From NCBI RefSeq assembly GCF_001264245.1, contig NZ_CP011339.1:1922001-1986000 (forward strand): a stretch of 64,000 nt of DNA, given 5' to 3'. A program made the position numbers and the translations under genes. The notes below the pieces were generated by a model. The model had not been told where the DNA came from and searched no databases. It saw only the letters and a list, made by a program, of their open reading frames with translations. The DNA comes from Microcystis panniformis FACHB-1757. GTDB lineage: Bacteria; Cyanobacteriota; Cyanobacteriia; Cyanobacteriales; Microcystaceae. The first letter of the stretch is position 1. Each line of letters opens with the position of its first letter. Shown one piece after another: positions 34,904 to 44,206 of the stretch.

Positions 34904-35910
34904 ACCCAACAACCGCCAATTATGATGAACCCTGGAAAGAAGCATTAAGCGAGTATTTTAAAGCCTTTTTAGATTTCTTTTTTCCTGAAGTTCACCAATT
35001 GATTGATTGGACAAAAACTCCCGAATCCCTAGAAAAAGAACTCAAACGGATTACCGCTTCAGCCAAGACAAAAAAACGTTTCGCAGACAAACTCTATAAA
35101 GTTTGGTTACTCAGGGGTGAAGAAATCTGGATTTTGATTCATATTGAAATTCAAAGTCAATACGAAGAAAATTTCCCTCAGAGGATGTATATTTATAACT
35201 ATCGGGCCTTTGATTTGTATCAGAAACCAGTTATCAGTCTCGCTATATTAGGAGATGAACGAGTAAATTGGCGACCAAATGCCTATAATTATACTATCGC
35301 CGGCTGTGAAGTCAGCCTGAAATTCCCAACAGTCAAATTACTGGACTATGAGGAAAGCTGGACAGAACTAGAAGCAAGTAGCAATCCTTTTGCTATAATA
35401 GTGATGGCACACCTGAAAACAAAAGCGACTACAGGGAAGCTGCCAGAACGGGAACAGTGGAAGTGGAGGTTAATCAGGGGATTATATGAAAAGGAGTTTA
35501 AGAGAGAACAGATAATTAAACTGTTTGAAATCATCGACAATATGATGACTTTATCAACTAAATTACAGGAAAGCTTAGAGAGTAAAATTAAACAATTTGA
35601 GGAGGAAAGAACCATGCCTTTAATGAGTAATATGGAGTTACGAGGAATCGAACGCGGTAAGGAAATTGGTAAGGAAATTGGTAAGGAAATAGGCAAGGAA
35701 ATTGGTAAGGAAATTGGTAAGGAAATTGGGGCGTTAGAAAATGCTCGTAACTATGTTAAAACGGTGCTGAAAACGCGATTGGGTGACATTCCAATAGAAA
35801 TTGAGCAAGCTGTTGATAAAATTTCTGTATTATCGATTTTAGACGAGTTACTGAAATCGGCATTAACCGTTAATTCTTTTGATGAGTTGCAGCAACTTTT
35901 AGAACAATAG
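34900..35910 (+). CDS. Rpn family recombination-promoting nuclease/putative transposase, type-1 tail (cassette II, gene 1)
   Basis: The 336-residue PD-(D/E)XK-type protein includes DEPWKEALSEYFKAFLDFFFPEVHQLIDWT, KRFADKLYKVWLLRGEEIWILIHIEIQSQ (the D...E.Q nuclease core), MYIYNYRAFDLYQKPVISLAILGDE and FPTVKLLDYEESW. Rpn proteins nick or cut DNA; some act in phage defence or recombination. A (GKEI)6 hinge at about 250-275 separates the nuclease half from a DUF4351-like tail. Followed 21 bases later by a paralogue with another tail. Confidence 0.85.
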   Translation: MNPTTANYDEPWKEALSEYFKAFLDFFFPEVHQLIDWTKTPESLEKELKRITASAKTKKRFADKLYKVWLLRGEEIWILIHIEIQSQYEENFPQRMYIYNYRAFDLYQKPVISLAILGDERVNWRPNAYNYTIAGCEVSLKFPTVKLLDYEESWTELEASSNPFAIIVMAHLKTKATTGKLPEREQWKWRLIRGLYEKEFKREQIIKLFEIIDNMMTLSTKLQESLESKIKQFEEERTMPLMSNMELRGIERGKEIGKEIGKEIGKEIGKEIGKEIGALENARNYVKTVLKTRLGDIPIEIEQAVDKISVLSILDELLKSALTVNSFDELQQLLEQ

Positions 35911-35931
35911 TCTCAGGAATTTTCTTCTCCA

Positions 35932-36903
35932 ATGAACCCAACAACCGCCAATTATGATGAACCCTGGAAAGAAGCATTAAGCGAGTATTTTGAAGCGTTT
36001 TTATACTTCTTCTTTCCTGAAGTTCACCAATTGATTGATTGGACAAAAATTCCCGAATCCCTAGAAAAAGAACTCAAACGGATTACCGCTTCCGCTAAAA
36101 CAAAAAAACGTTTCGCTGACAAACTCTATAAAGTCTGGTTACTCAGGGGAGAAGAAATCTGGATTTTGATTCATATTGAAATTCAAAGTCAATACGAAGA
36201 AAATTTCCCCCAGAGGATGTATATTTATAACTATCGTGCCTTTGATTTGTATCAGAAACCGGTTATCAGTCTCGCTATATTAGGAGATGAACGAGTAAAT
36301 TGGCGACCAGATTCCTATAATTATACCATTGCTGGTTGTGAAGTGAGTTTGAAATTCCCAACAGTCAAATTACTGGACTATGAGGAAAGCTGGTCAGAAC
36401 TAGAAGCAAGCAGCAATCCCTTTGCTATAATAGTCATGGCACACCTGAAAACAAAAGCGACTACTGGGAAGCTGCCACAACGGGAACAGTGGAAGTGGAA
36501 GTTAATCAGGGGATTATATGAAAAGGAGTTCGAGAGAGAACAGATAATTAAACTGTTTGAAATCATCGACAATATGATGACTTTATCCCCTGAATTACAG
36601 TCAAGCTTAGAGAGTAAAATCAAACAATTTGAGGAGGAAAGAACCATGCCTTTAATGAGTAATATGGAGTTACGAGGAATAGAACGCGGTAAGGAAATTG
36701 GTAAGGAAATTGGGGTGCTAGAAAAAAGCCGCGATGCCATAAAAACAGTTTTAACTGTGCGGTTTGGAGAGATTTCTTCAGAAATTGAAGAGATAATCGG
36801 CAAAATGACTAACTCTACTATCTTAGAAGAGCTACTAAAATTAGCAGCTACCGCTAATTCTCTCGCAGAATTTAAGCAGTCTTTGGCAAAAATCCAATCC
36901 TAG
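35932..36903 (+). CDS. Rpn family nuclease/putative transposase, type-2 tail (cassette II, gene 2)
   Basis: 323 residues, nearly identical to the previous protein through residue 250, with only two GKEI units and then a different tail (VLEKSRDAIKTVLTVRFGEISSEIEEIIGKMTNSTILEELLK). All PD-(D/E)XK core residues seen in the first gene are kept. The pair may form a hetero-oligomer with different C-terminal partners; this is inference. Confidence 0.85.
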   Translation: MNPTTANYDEPWKEALSEYFEAFLYFFFPEVHQLIDWTKIPESLEKELKRITASAKTKKRFADKLYKVWLLRGEEIWILIHIEIQSQYEENFPQRMYIYNYRAFDLYQKPVISLAILGDERVNWRPDSYNYTIAGCEVSLKFPTVKLLDYEESWSELEASSNPFAIIVMAHLKTKATTGKLPQREQWKWKLIRGLYEKEFEREQIIKLFEIIDNMMTLSPELQSSLESKIKQFEEERTMPLMSNMELRGIERGKEIGKEIGVLEKSRDAIKTVLTVRFGEISSEIEEIIGKMTNSTILEELLKLAATANSLAEFKQSLAKIQS

Positions 36904-36904
36904 A

Positions 36905-36980
36905 ACTTCTTGAGAAACCCGGTTTCTTTGAGAACCTATTTAGAAACCGGGTTTCTTGTCTTTGAGAAACCGGGTTTCTT
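36905..36980. repeat. Cluster of palindromic repeat halves
   Basis: Several AGAAACCGGGTTTCTT and TGAGAAACCCGGTTTCT halves in mixed order directly after the Rpn gene; likely scrambled by recombination. Confidence 0.7.
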
Positions 36981-36998
36981 GTAATCAATGTTAATTTA

Positions 36999-37160
36999 TG
37001 TTATGGAAACCTTGAAAGATTGGCGATTCTTTGCGTAAAATAGTCGCATTAATCTTTTGCAGTTAACGTCATGACTTCTATTAATACCCACTGAAACCAT
37101 AATAAATCATAAGCAAAAATCAATGTTAATAATCGATTCTAATCTATACCAGAGATGAAC
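36999..37160 (+). promoter_or_regulatory. Fused leader remnants (DUF4347 leader, then TIGR03032 leader)
   Basis: GATTCTTTGCGTAAAATAGTC...ATGACTTCT (to about 37078) matches the leaders at 31145-31225 and 34487-34564. It switches at 37079 to ATTAATACCCACTGAAACC, the leader of the TIGR03032 gene at 28628. Neither original gene follows. Confidence 0.65.
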
Positions 37161-37173
37161 GTGGGTTGGCTTA

Positions 37174-37261
37174 AGTACCTAAGCAAAATTAATGACACAA
37201 ATCTAACCCCCCCCTTGCTCCTTGCCTATCTCCACTAGGAAATTTATTCTGCACGACTACC
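37174..37261 (-). mobile_element. Family-B MITE (88 bp)
   Basis: AGTACCTAAGCAAAATTAAT ... ATTCTGCACGACTACC, next to TA at 37172-37173 and 37262-37263; the last T of ACT is changed to C. It lies 38 bases before the ELW gene start. Confidence 0.75.
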
Positions 37262-37299
37262 TAATTGTTTAATTTTCACCCTTTATTCAGGAAAAAATC

Positions 37300-40200
37300 A
37301 TGTCAACTCCTTTTTTAGTTAAAGATATCCTCCCCGGTTCCTCTGGTTCTGACCCCCGCTATCTGACGGCGCTGGGCAATACCCTGTTCTTCACTGCCGA
37401 TGACGGCGTAAACGGTGAGGAATTGTGGAGGAGCGACGGCACGGCCGCAGGTACGGTTTTGGTCAAGGATATCCGCCCCAGTATCTTTGGCTCCGACCCC
37501 CGCAATCTAACAGCAGTGGGCAACACACTGTTCTTCACTGCCAGTGACGGCGTGAACGGTCGGGAATTATGGAAAAGCGACGGCACAGCGGCCGGCACGG
37601 TTCTGGTCAAAGATATTTTTCCCGGTTTATCTGCCTCCCCCAGCAATCTAACGGCAGTGGGCAACACCCTCTTCTTCCGGGCCAATGACGGCGTGAACGG
37701 TTATGAATTGTGGAAAAGCGACGGCACAGCGGCCGGCACGGTTCTGGTCAAAGATATTTTTCCCGGTTTATCTGGTCCCTCCCCCAGCAATCTAACGGCA
37801 GTGGGCAGTACCCTCTTCTTCACTGCCAGTGACGACAATGACGGCTTTGAATTGTGGAAGAGCGACGGCACGGCGGCCGGCACGGTTCTGGTCAAGAATA
37901 TCCGCCCCTACAATCTGACGGTGCTGGGCAACACCCTCTTCTTCGCTGCTTTTGACGGCGTAAACGGTGAGGAATTGTGGAAAAGCGACGGCACGGCGGC
38001 CGGTACGGTTCTGGTCAGAGATATCTGGCCTGGTTCCTCTGGCTCCAACCCCAGCAATCTAACGGCGGTGGGCAACACCCTTACCCTGTTCTTCACTGCC
38101 AATGACGGCGTGAACGGTACTGAATTGTGGAAAAGCGACGGCACGGCCGCAGGTACGGTTCTGGTCAGAGATATCCGCGCTGGTTCCTCTAGCTCCAACC
38201 TGGAAAATCTGACGGCAGTGGGCAGCACCCTGTTCTTCACCGTCGATGACGGCGTGAACGGTAAGGAATTGTGGAAAAGCGACGGCACGGCGGCCGGTAC
38301 GGTTTTGGTCAAAGATATCCGCGCTGGTTCCTCTAGCTCCAACCCCGGCAATCTAACGGCAGTGGGTAATACCCTGTTCTTCACTGTCAATGACGGCGTA
38401 AACGGTGAGGAATTGTGGAGGAGCGACGGCACGGCGGCCGGTACGGTTTTGGTGGCCGACACCCGACCCGGTGCCTCTAGCTCCAACCCCAGCAATCTAA
38501 GGGCAGTGGGCAGTACCCTGTTCTTCAGCGCCGATAACGGCGTTAACGGTGCTGAATTGTGGGCCGTGAGTACGCTCCCAGTTCCCACCCTCGCTATTGC
38601 CGCCACCAGTGCCAACCAAACCGAGGGCAACAGTGGCAGTAAAGCTTTCACTTTCACCGTCACTCGTTCGGTTATCACCACGGGAAGCAATAACGTTGAC
38701 TGGGCAGTGACCAGCAGCGGCAGCAATCCTGCCAATGCCACTGATTTTGTCGGGTCCGTGTTACCGTCAGGAACCGTGAGTTTTGCCCCGGGAGAAACCA
38801 GTAAAGTGATTACCGTTAACGTTCTGGGAGATACCACATTTGAACCGAACGAAAACTTTACCGTCATCCTCTCCAATCCCACCAACGGCGCTAACATTAC
38901 CACCGCTACTGCCACGGGAACCATCGAAAATGATGATGTAGCAATCCCCATCCTCACCATTGCCGCCACCAGCAGCAGTCAAACCGAGGGCAACAGTGGC
39001 AGCAAGGCCTTTACCTTCACCGTCACTCGTGCGGATAACACCACCGGAAGCAATAACGTCAACTGGGCAGTTACCGGCACCGGCACTTTTCCCGCTAACG
39101 CTGCCGATTTTGTCGGGGGAGTGTTACCCAGTGGGGTAGTGAGTTTTGCCCCGGGAGAAAGCAGTAAGGTGATTACTGTTAACGTTCTGGGAGATACAAC
39201 GATAGAACCGAACGAAAACTTTACCGTCACCCTCTCCAATCCCACCAACGGAGCTACTCTCGGCACTCCATCTACGGCAACCGCGACCATTATTGACGAG
39301 GACTCCGTTCCTTTTTTAGTTAAAGATATCTACCCCGGTTCCTTTGGTCCCTACCCCGGCAATCTGACGGCCCGGGGCAATACTCTGTTCTTCACTGCCT
39401 ATGACAGCGTTAACGGTGAGGAATTGTGGAGGAGCGACGGCACAGCGGCCGGTACAGTTGCGGTCGCCGACATCAACCCGGGTGACTATGGCTCCTACCC
39501 CAGCAATCTGACGGTGGTGGGCAGTACCCTGTTCTTCCAGGCCTATGACAGCGTGAACGGTATTGAATTATGGAAGAGCGACGGCACGGCGGCCGGTACA
39601 GTTCTGGTCAAAGATATCCTCCCCGGTTCTTCAGGCTCCTTCCCCCGCAATCTGACGGCAGTGGGCAACACCCTGTTCTTCCAGGCCTTTGACAACGTTA
39701 ACGGTACTGAATTGTGGAAAAGCGACGGCACGGCGGCCGGTACGGTTTTGGTCAAGGATATCAACCCCGGTGACTATGGCTCCTACCCCCGCTATCTAAC
39801 GGCAGTAGGCAATACCCTCTTTTTCAGTGCCAGCGGCGTTAGCGGTACTGAATTGTGGAAAAGCGACGGCACGGCGGCCGGTACGGTTCTGGTCAAGAAT
39901 ATCCGCCCCAGTTCCTCTAGCTCCTTCCCCCGCTATCTAACACCAGTAGGCAACACCCTCTTTTTCACTGCGGATAACGGCGCGAACGGTCGGGAATTGT
40001 GGAAAAGCGACGGCACGGCCGCGGGTACGGTTTTGGTCAAAGATATTTTTCCCGGTTCCTCTTACTCCCCCCTCCGCAATCTAACGGCAGTGGGCAGTAC
40101 CCTGTTCTTCGCTGCCGATGACGGCGTGAACGGTCGGGAATTGTGGAAAAGCGACGGCACGGCCGCGGGTACGGTTTTGGTCAAGGATATCGGACTCGGT

Positions 40201-41730
40201 TCCTTTAGCTCCAACCCCCGCAATCTAACGGCAGTGGGTAATACCCTCTTTTTCACTGCTAATGACTACGTTAACGGTGAGGAATTGTGGAAGAGCGACG
40301 GCACGGAGGCTGGTACGGTTCTGGTCAAGAATATCAACCCCGGTTCCGGTTTCTCTGGCAACTACCCCCGCAATCTAACGGCGGTGGGTAATACCCTGTT
40401 CTTCACTGCCGATGACGGCGTAAACGGTACTGAATTGTGGAAAAGCGACGGCACGGCGGCCGGCACGATTCTGGTGGGGGACATCCGCCCCGGTTCCTCT
40501 AGCTCCGACCCCCAAAACCTGAGAGTAGTGGGCAGCACCCTGTACTTCACTGCCGATGACGGCGTGAACGGTCGGGAATTGTGGGCCGTGAGTGGTCCCG
40601 CAGTTCCCACCCTCGCCATTGCCGCCACCAATGCCAGTCAAACCGAGGGCAACAGTGGCAGTAAAGCCTTTACTTTCACCGTTACTCGTTCGGTTATCAC
40701 CACGGGAACCAATAACGTTGACTGGGCAGTTACCGGCACTGGAACCAATCCTGCCAATGCCACTGATTTTGTCGGGTCCGTGTTACCGTCAGGAACCGTG
40801 AGTTTTGCCCCGGGAGAAAGCAGTAAAGTAATTACTGTTAACGTTCAGGGAGATACAACAGTAGAACCGAACGAAAACTTTACCGTTACCCTCTCCAATG
40901 CCACCAACGGCGCTACTATTACCACCGCTACTGCCACGGGAACCATCAATAATGATGACTTTATCGGTACTTCTGGTCCCGACACCCTTGTGGGTACTTC
41001 TGGAGCGGATGCCATGACTGGGTTAGCCGGAAATGATACTTATACGGTAAATAACGCCGGGGATTTGGTGATTGAAGCTCTCAACCAGGGAACCGATACC
41101 GTGCAAGCTTCCATTTTCTATACTCTTCCCAACAACGTGGAAAATCTCCTTCTCACTGGTACTGGTAATCTTAATGGCACGGGTAATGGCTTAAATAACC
41201 AGATTACAGGGAATAGTGGCAATAATAACCTCAATGGTGCTGCTGGTAACGATAGCCTCAATGGTGCTGCTGGTAACGATACCCTCAATGGTGCTGCTGG
41301 ACGCGATACTTTAACCGGTGAGACGGGGACAGACATCTTCATCTTCCGATTTGGTCAGTCCACCTCGGCAGCCCTAGACCGAGTTACGGATTTTGCTATT
41401 GGTACTGATAAAATTGACCTGCTTAGTCAAGCTGGTGGGGCCATTAATGCCCCGGTCGCTTTTACCCGGGCAACAGACAGCACCACGACCAATATTAACA
41501 CCATTGTTACTAACGTCTTTACCGATGCTAATGGGGCAACAGCCGGAAATCAAGCTCTCGGAACTAACAGTGCTGTTTTAGTGCGGGACAATAGTTCTTC
41601 TACTTACCTAATTATCAACGACGGTACGGCGGGTTTCCAAAGTGCTAATGATTTGGTGATTAATCTGACTGGGTTAACGGGTACTTTACCGGCGCTCGGT
41701 ACTATTGCGGTCAATAGTTTCTTTGTCTAA
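37300..41730 (+). CDS. Giant ELWxxDGT-repeat / Calx-beta / RTX protein
   Basis: The 1,476-residue protein has two symmetrical blocks of nine ELWxxDGT repeats each (about residues 1-425 and 669-1100, unit about 48 residues, last unit ELWAVS). The first block is followed by two Calx-beta domains (428-546 and 548-668) and the second by one (about 1101-1222). The C-terminus (1222-1476) has RTX-type Ca2+-binding repeats (NLNGAAGNDSLNGAAGNDTL) and ends without a membrane anchor. No N-terminal signal peptide, which suits type I secretion. It probably lies at the cell surface or in mucilage. The third residue onward matches the relic start at 29922. Confidence 0.88.
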   Translation: MSTPFLVKDILPGSSGSDPRYLTALGNTLFFTADDGVNGEELWRSDGTAAGTVLVKDIRPSIFGSDPRNLTAVGNTLFFTASDGVNGRELWKSDGTAAGTVLVKDIFPGLSASPSNLTAVGNTLFFRANDGVNGYELWKSDGTAAGTVLVKDIFPGLSGPSPSNLTAVGSTLFFTASDDNDGFELWKSDGTAAGTVLVKNIRPYNLTVLGNTLFFAAFDGVNGEELWKSDGTAAGTVLVRDIWPGSSGSNPSNLTAVGNTLTLFFTANDGVNGTELWKSDGTAAGTVLVRDIRAGSSSSNLENLTAVGSTLFFTVDDGVNGKELWKSDGTAAGTVLVKDIRAGSSSSNPGNLTAVGNTLFFTVNDGVNGEELWRSDGTAAGTVLVADTRPGASSSNPSNLRAVGSTLFFSADNGVNGAELWAVSTLPVPTLAIAATSANQTEGNSGSKAFTFTVTRSVITTGSNNVDWAVTSSGSNPANATDFVGSVLPSGTVSFAPGETSKVITVNVLGDTTFEPNENFTVILSNPTNGANITTATATGTIENDDVAIPILTIAATSSSQTEGNSGSKAFTFTVTRADNTTGSNNVNWAVTGTGTFPANAADFVGGVLPSGVVSFAPGESSKVITVNVLGDTTIEPNENFTVTLSNPTNGATLGTPSTATATIIDEDSVPFLVKDIYPGSFGPYPGNLTARGNTLFFTAYDSVNGEELWRSDGTAAGTVAVADINPGDYGSYPSNLTVVGSTLFFQAYDSVNGIELWKSDGTAAGTVLVKDILPGSSGSFPRNLTAVGNTLFFQAFDNVNGTELWKSDGTAAGTVLVKDINPGDYGSYPRYLTAVGNTLFFSASGVSGTELWKSDGTAAGTVLVKNIRPSSSSSFPRYLTPVGNTLFFTADNGANGRELWKSDGTAAGTVLVKDIFPGSSYSPLRNLTAVGSTLFFAADDGVNGRELWKSDGTAAGTVLVKDIGLGSFSSNPRNLTAVGNTLFFTANDYVNGEELWKSDGTEAGTVLVKNINPGSGFSGNYPRNLTAVGNTLFFTADDGVNGTELWKSDGTAAGTILVGDIRPGSSSSDPQNLRVVGSTLYFTADDGVNGRELWAVSGPAVPTLAIAATNASQTEGNSGSKAFTFTVTRSVITTGTNNVDWAVTGTGTNPANATDFVGSVLPSGTVSFAPGESSKVITVNVQGDTTVEPNENFTVTLSNATNGATITTATATGTINNDDFIGTSGPDTLVGTSGADAMTGLAGNDTYTVNNAGDLVIEALNQGTDTVQASIFYTLPNNVENLLLTGTGNLNGTGNGLNNQITGNSGNNNLNGAAGNDSLNGAAGNDTLNGAAGRDTLTGETGTDIFIFRFGQSTSAALDRVTDFAIGTDKIDLLSQAGGAINAPVAFTRATDSTTTNINTIVTNVFTDANGATAGNQALGTNSAVLVRDNSSSTYLIINDGTAGFQSANDLVINLTGLTGTLPALGTIAVNSFFV

Positions 41731-41935
41731 ATTAATGGGGGGGATTCTTAAATCGAGTTCCCCCATTCACCAGTCATCAACTCATCGGCTCTGACAGGCG
41801 ATCGCCATTGGTGTGAGTTTCAAACGTAAGCGTCAAAGTTGATCACAGGGAAGGAAATGGCGATCGCAGTGGGAGGCGGTCACTATGGCGTAAACTCAAG
41901 GGGGATTAGTGCAATCAGTAACGTTTAGTTCTTGA

Positions 41936-42270
41936 CATCCTCGCCGCCCTAAAAGTGCGGCGATTCCTAAACCTCACGATTTAAGTTTCTGCTTCCACCA
42001 CCGTCGCATACCACAGTTAAAAAACCATGTACTGTCTTACACAGAGTCCACAGACTTTCGCCCCATTTCAGAAGCCCGATTCCGTGTGTCCCACGGTACG
42101 TTGACCGCCTATAGCTTCTTGTACTTGTTGCGCGCGACTTTTTACCCGGCCAAGCTTTTCTGGTCGGAACCCCCTAAGCCGAGTTTTCAAGGTGCTGCGC
42201 CGTCCACTTGGTTTTCGAGACTGGCCTTTTAATTCTAACGTAAAGCCAACCTAGAACGGCGGGGTTTCAG
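41936..42270 (-). pseudogene. 3' remnant of an IS200/IS605-type element (tnpB tail and end hairpin)
   Basis: On the minus strand a broken frame ends ...CDGGGSRNLNREV (stop at 41967-41969), as in the basic tails of cyanobacterial TnpB proteins. It is followed by the CGCCGC/GCGGCG hairpin (41942-41962) and CTTGACATCC typical of such element ends. The TnpB body is missing. The rest of the gap (41731-41935) contains two GCGATCGC sites and nothing else clear. Confidence 0.45.
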
Positions 42271-42284
42271 ACCCAAAATTTCCG

Positions 42285-43259
42285 ATGACCAATGCACCTG
42301 ACGACTACGATAGTCCTTGGAAAACGGCTCTGGTGCGGTATTTCCAGGAATTTCTGGCGTTTTACTTTCCGGCGGCTTATGAGTCCATTGATTGGACATT
42401 CCCCCATAGGTTTCTGGAGCAAGAACTGGCCCAAATTGTGGCAGATGCGGAATTAGGGCGGCGACGGGTGGACTGTTTGGTAGAAGTGACCCTGACCACG
42501 GCCAAGCAGGAATGGGTTTATATTCATGTGGAGGTTCAGGGGCGACCGAATAGAACCTTTGCTGAACGGTTGTTTATTTACAACTATCGGCTTTATGACC
42601 GTTACCGTCGCCCGGTTGCAACCTTAGCCGTGTTAGCAGATACAAATCCAAGCTGGCGACCCCAGGGATTCAGCTACGACTTGCTTGGTAGTCGGACAAG
42701 CATTGAATTTGCGACAGTAAAAATTCTTGACTACGCCAACTGTCTCAATGCTTTGCTAGACAATCCCAACCCTTTTGCCCTGGTGACTGCGGCCCATTTA
42801 TTAACCCAACAAACCCGCAATAATCCGTCAGGGCGCTATGACGCCAAGTGGCAGTTGGCTCGATTACTATATGAGAGGGATTGGGATAAGCAACGGATTC
42901 TTGATTTGTTTGGCATTATCGACTGGTTAATGAAGTTGCCCCAAGACTTGGAGAAACAACTGTGGACATCCATTCAAAATTTGGAGAAAAATAAAGCCAT
43001 GCCCTATGTCTTATCGGTAGAACGTATTGCCCGTCAAGAAGGTCGTCAAGAAGGTCGCCAGGAGGGTCGTCAGGAGGGGCTTCTCGAAGGAGAATCTCTG
43101 CTGATTGTGCGACAGTTGTCAAAACGATTTGGTACCCTGAGTCCGGATGTGGTGGCCCAGATTCGTGGGCTGACGGCGTCGCAATTAGAACAGTTGGGGG
43201 AGGCTCTCTTGGATTTTCAATCCTTGGCGGATTTGGATAACTGTTTGGATTCCCTTTAA
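42285..43259 (+). CDS. Rpn family nuclease/putative transposase with DUF4351 tail, divergent paralogue
   Basis: The 324-residue protein includes DSPWKTALVRYFQEFLAFYFPAAYESIDWT, DCLVEVTLTTAKQEWVYIHVEVQGRP (nuclease core acids) and LFIYNYRLYDRYRRPVATLAVLAD. Its hinge is (RQEG)4 in place of GKEI. The tail (LIVRQLSKRFGTLSPDVVAQIRGLTASQLEQL) is a standard DUF4351 domain. GC content and codon use differ from the 32-37 kb copies, so it was acquired independently. Confidence 0.85.
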   Translation: MTNAPDDYDSPWKTALVRYFQEFLAFYFPAAYESIDWTFPHRFLEQELAQIVADAELGRRRVDCLVEVTLTTAKQEWVYIHVEVQGRPNRTFAERLFIYNYRLYDRYRRPVATLAVLADTNPSWRPQGFSYDLLGSRTSIEFATVKILDYANCLNALLDNPNPFALVTAAHLLTQQTRNNPSGRYDAKWQLARLLYERDWDKQRILDLFGIIDWLMKLPQDLEKQLWTSIQNLEKNKAMPYVLSVERIARQEGRQEGRQEGRQEGLLEGESLLIVRQLSKRFGTLSPDVVAQIRGLTASQLEQLGEALLDFQSLADLDNCLDSL

Positions 43260-43275
43260 ATTCAGGTTTGTTAAG

Positions 43276-43389
43276 CGACCAGTTTAGTCAGTCCACTGCC
43301 GCAGCCCTAGACCGAGTTACGGATTTTGCTATTGGTACTGATAAAATTGACCTGCTTAGTCAAGCTGGTGCGGCAATATCGTACTTTTA
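43276..43389 (+). pseudogene. Relic of an RTX-protein C-terminus
   Basis: About 110 bases match 41348-41440 of the ELW gene, encoding SQSTAAALDRVTDFAIGTDKIDLLSQAGAA, then a stop. It shows that the Rpn gene and tnpB remnant lie inside an old duplication of the RTX gene end. Confidence 0.75.
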
Positions 43390-44166
43390 GCCCTGAAATA
43401 TATGATAGCGATGATAGTTTAAAAAATCTAAATCTGGTGAAAAGCGAGCGGGAACATTTAAAGTTTTACCGCGATAGTTGATAAAATTTAGTGCTAACGT
43501 CTCGCTACCTTGATCCTGAGCCTTTTTTTCGATCTCATGGCCAATAATTAATCTTAAATCCTCATCGAAACTAATTAAACCTCGATCGAAAGCAGTATCA
43601 TGAGTACGAGCTAGGCACAAGCCATTATGAGGGTTTAAACGCTGTTCAGGAAATTGACTCCAGGGTAATATATGACTAGCTGTTAGTAACAGCGGAATGG
43701 GATTTCCTGTAATACAGCAACGATAGTTATATAATGCTAAAATTGTCTTTCTAAAAAAGTTTTGTCCGATTCTAACTTTTCTGATTGCCTCGTTTTCTGT
43801 TTTAATCTTTTCCGAAAAATCAAGTCTAGTAAAATCCTCTTGCTGTTCGTTGATAACTCCTAAAAGAACCTGTAATCTTTCCTCACTTTCTAGGGCTAAT
43901 TCTGTCCAGTTATCCTCGAACTCCTGCCAGATTTGCCGATCAGCTTTACTGATACCTTTTAACCCCTGTACTCCTCGCAATTGATGCCTGGGATCGAGAG
44001 AACCAAAATTACATAGTTTCATCACCAGGGCCGATGGTGTTCGCTGTAACTTTTGAGCGACTTCGATAATAATAGGATTATTGGTGTGGAATTGTCCATA
44101 GGGAAATTTATAGTATAAATTGAGAGCGATCAGCAGCTCATCCCTTGTCCATAAATTCTTAGTCAT
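43387..44166 (-). CDS. HNH endonuclease (restriction-like)
   Basis: The 259-residue protein has an N-terminal helical region with a DNA-binding look (WTRDELLIALNLYYKFPYGQFH...RTPSALVMKLCNF) and a C-terminal HNH domain: CCITG, ASHILPWS and NGLCLARTHDTAFDRGLISF. The His/Asn/His pattern of metal and catalytic residues is visible. No methyltransferase is adjacent, so a solitary or modification-dependent nuclease is possible. Confidence 0.85.
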   Translation of the reverse strand: MTKNLWTRDELLIALNLYYKFPYGQFHTNNPIIIEVAQKLQRTPSALVMKLCNFGSLDPRHQLRGVQGLKGISKADRQIWQEFEDNWTELALESEERLQVLLGVINEQQEDFTRLDFSEKIKTENEAIRKVRIGQNFFRKTILALYNYRCCITGNPIPLLLTASHILPWSQFPEQRLNPHNGLCLARTHDTAFDRGLISFDEDLRLIIGHEIEKKAQDQGSETLALNFINYRGKTLNVPARFSPDLDFLNYHRYHIFQG

Positions 44167-44206
44167 AGCCCTTGGAAAATACCACCATCAGCCCTGAAAT
44201 TACTGC

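Noticed and set aside
37908..38969. Long open frame of 353 codons on the minus strand
   Set aside because: It is the antisense shadow of the repetitive GC-biased ELW/Calx-beta coding sequence; similar shadows recur with each repeat.
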